Under the pieces are notes generated by a model. The model worked only from the letters and a program-made list of their open reading frames with translations, made no database searches and was not told the origin of the DNA. DNA of 64,000 bases from Streptomyces sp. ISL-10 (GTDB taxonomy: Bacteria; Actinomycetota; Actinomycetes; Streptomycetales; Streptomycetaceae): assembly GCF_018614575.1 (NCBI RefSeq), contig NZ_JAGGOJ010000007.1, forward strand, positions 372,001 through 436,000, in the 5' to 3' direction. Position numbers and translations under genes: made by a program. This document shows, piece by piece, positions 63,571 through 64,000 of the stretch. Position 1 is the stretch's first letter. Each line of letters starts with the position of its first letter.

Positions 63571-64000
63571 ATGCCCACTTCGCCCCACCGCCTGCGCCCG
63601 TTCGCCGTGGCGGTCGCCCTTCTCTCCTGCGTCGCCGCATCCACCACGGCGACCGCGGCCGAGAGGCCCCATCCCCCCGCCCCCGCCGCCGATTGCGCAC
63701 TTCCCGGCAGAACGGGCTGGACCGACGAGGGCCACGACACCGACCGCGCCCAGTTCCAGCCGTCCACCGGCACCCGCCGTGTCCTGACGCTGTTCGTCGA
63801 CTTCCCCGACGCGCCGGCCACCGACTCCACGGACGCCTACGCCGCCCAACTCGCCCCCGCCGTCGACTGGATGCGCACGGCCAGCTACGGCCGCTCCCGC
63901 CTCGCGATCAGCTCACTGCACCGCTGGATCCGCATGCCGGCGGACTCCGCCTCGTACGGATTCGAGCGCGGCCTCACCTTCGAGACCCACGAGAAGTACG
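63571..64000 (+). CDS. Second secreted M6-family metalloprotease, N-terminal part (cut by window edge)
   Basis: The 143 visible residues start with a signal peptide (LRPFAVAVALLSCVAASTTATAA) and continue GRTGWTDEGHDTDRAQFQP, LFVDFPDAPATDS and SYGRSRLAISSLHRWIRMP. These are the same landmarks, in the same order, as in the M6 protease at 47861 (TGWTDEGHDTDYS, FVDFPDAPATES, HQRWVRMP), so the two are paralogues. The HExxH motif lies beyond position 64000. GGGAG lies five nt before the ATG. It follows the S33 peptidase gene by 32 nt and may share its transcript. Confidence 0.88.
   Translation, partial: MPTSPHRLRPFAVAVALLSCVAASTTATAAERPHPPAPAADCALPGRTGWTDEGHDTDRAQFQPSTGTRRVLTLFVDFPDAPATDSTDAYAAQLAPAVDWMRTASYGRSRLAISSLHRWIRMPADSASYGFERGLTFETHEKY

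Overview
The window looks like a chromosomal segment of a Streptomyces or close actinobacterial relative. The supports are very high GC with strong third-position G/C bias, frequent GTG starts, 4-nt stop/start overlaps inside operons, a complete conservon (Cvn) operon, an HspR-type operator before lon, Ku/LigD end-joining genes, and a 24-codon gene for the actinobacterial ribosomal protein bL37. No rRNA, tRNA, CRISPR array, phage or insertion sequence was seen. All family names come from reading the sequence; no database search was run.

Layout, first half (1-42.9 kb, mostly ordinary core-type genes). 1-6.3 kb: the start of a response regulator, a spermidine-synthase-fold protein, a tightly coupled five-gene operon (ECF sigma factor, zinc-finger membrane protein, ABC ATPase, two membrane proteins) and a GNAT acetyltransferase. 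6.4-12.6 kb: lon with a HAIR-like operator, a Cys-cluster/pentapeptide protein, a secreted GH25 muramidase divergent from a MarR regulator, and a PP2C-like protein. 12.9-19.7 kb: conservon cvnABCD followed by a styrene-monooxygenase-like flavoprotein. 19.8-27.0 kb: a secreted coiled-coil protein, a catalytically degenerate membrane kinase with a beta-propeller, a TetR regulator and two divergent diiron proteins. 27-42.9 kb: a decayed Uma2 gene, DUF3291 and amidase genes, a SEDS/PBP pair, a zinc ribbon protein, a HEAT-repeat protein, a NERD-like protein, the NHEJ module (ligase, polymerase, divergent ku), a TetR/SRPBCC pair with tandem operators, bL37, a membrane protein and a secreted SGNH hydrolase.

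Second half. 43.4-46.7 kb holds an isolated amidinotransferase of lower GC, a toxin-gene remnant and a SWIM zinc-finger protein. From 46.7 kb to the right edge lies the most coherent system: a LysR regulator; a secreted M6 metalloprotease; a five-gene peptide ABC transporter; a three-part D-hydroxyproline oxidase (FAD oxidase, small 2Fe-2S protein, FAD/BFD oxidoreductase); a DHDPS-fold deaminase; a 4-hydroxyproline epimerase; an aldehyde dehydrogenase; a GntR/FCD regulator; a proline-iminopeptidase-like S33 hydrolase; and the start of a second M6 protease.

Together these encode a plausible route from collagen-like protein to 2-oxoglutarate. Proteases release peptides, the ABC transporter imports them, the iminopeptidase frees N-terminal Pro/Hyp, the epimerase makes cis-4-hydroxy-D-proline, the oxidase makes pyrroline-4-hydroxy-2-carboxylate, the deaminase makes 2-oxoglutarate semialdehyde and the dehydrogenase makes 2-oxoglutarate. 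A shared operator-like word, GTGAMRTNNYAY, occurs before six of these transcription units on either strand and suggests a single regulon under the GntR protein. The pathway steps are family knowledge; the assignment to collagen and the regulon are inference.
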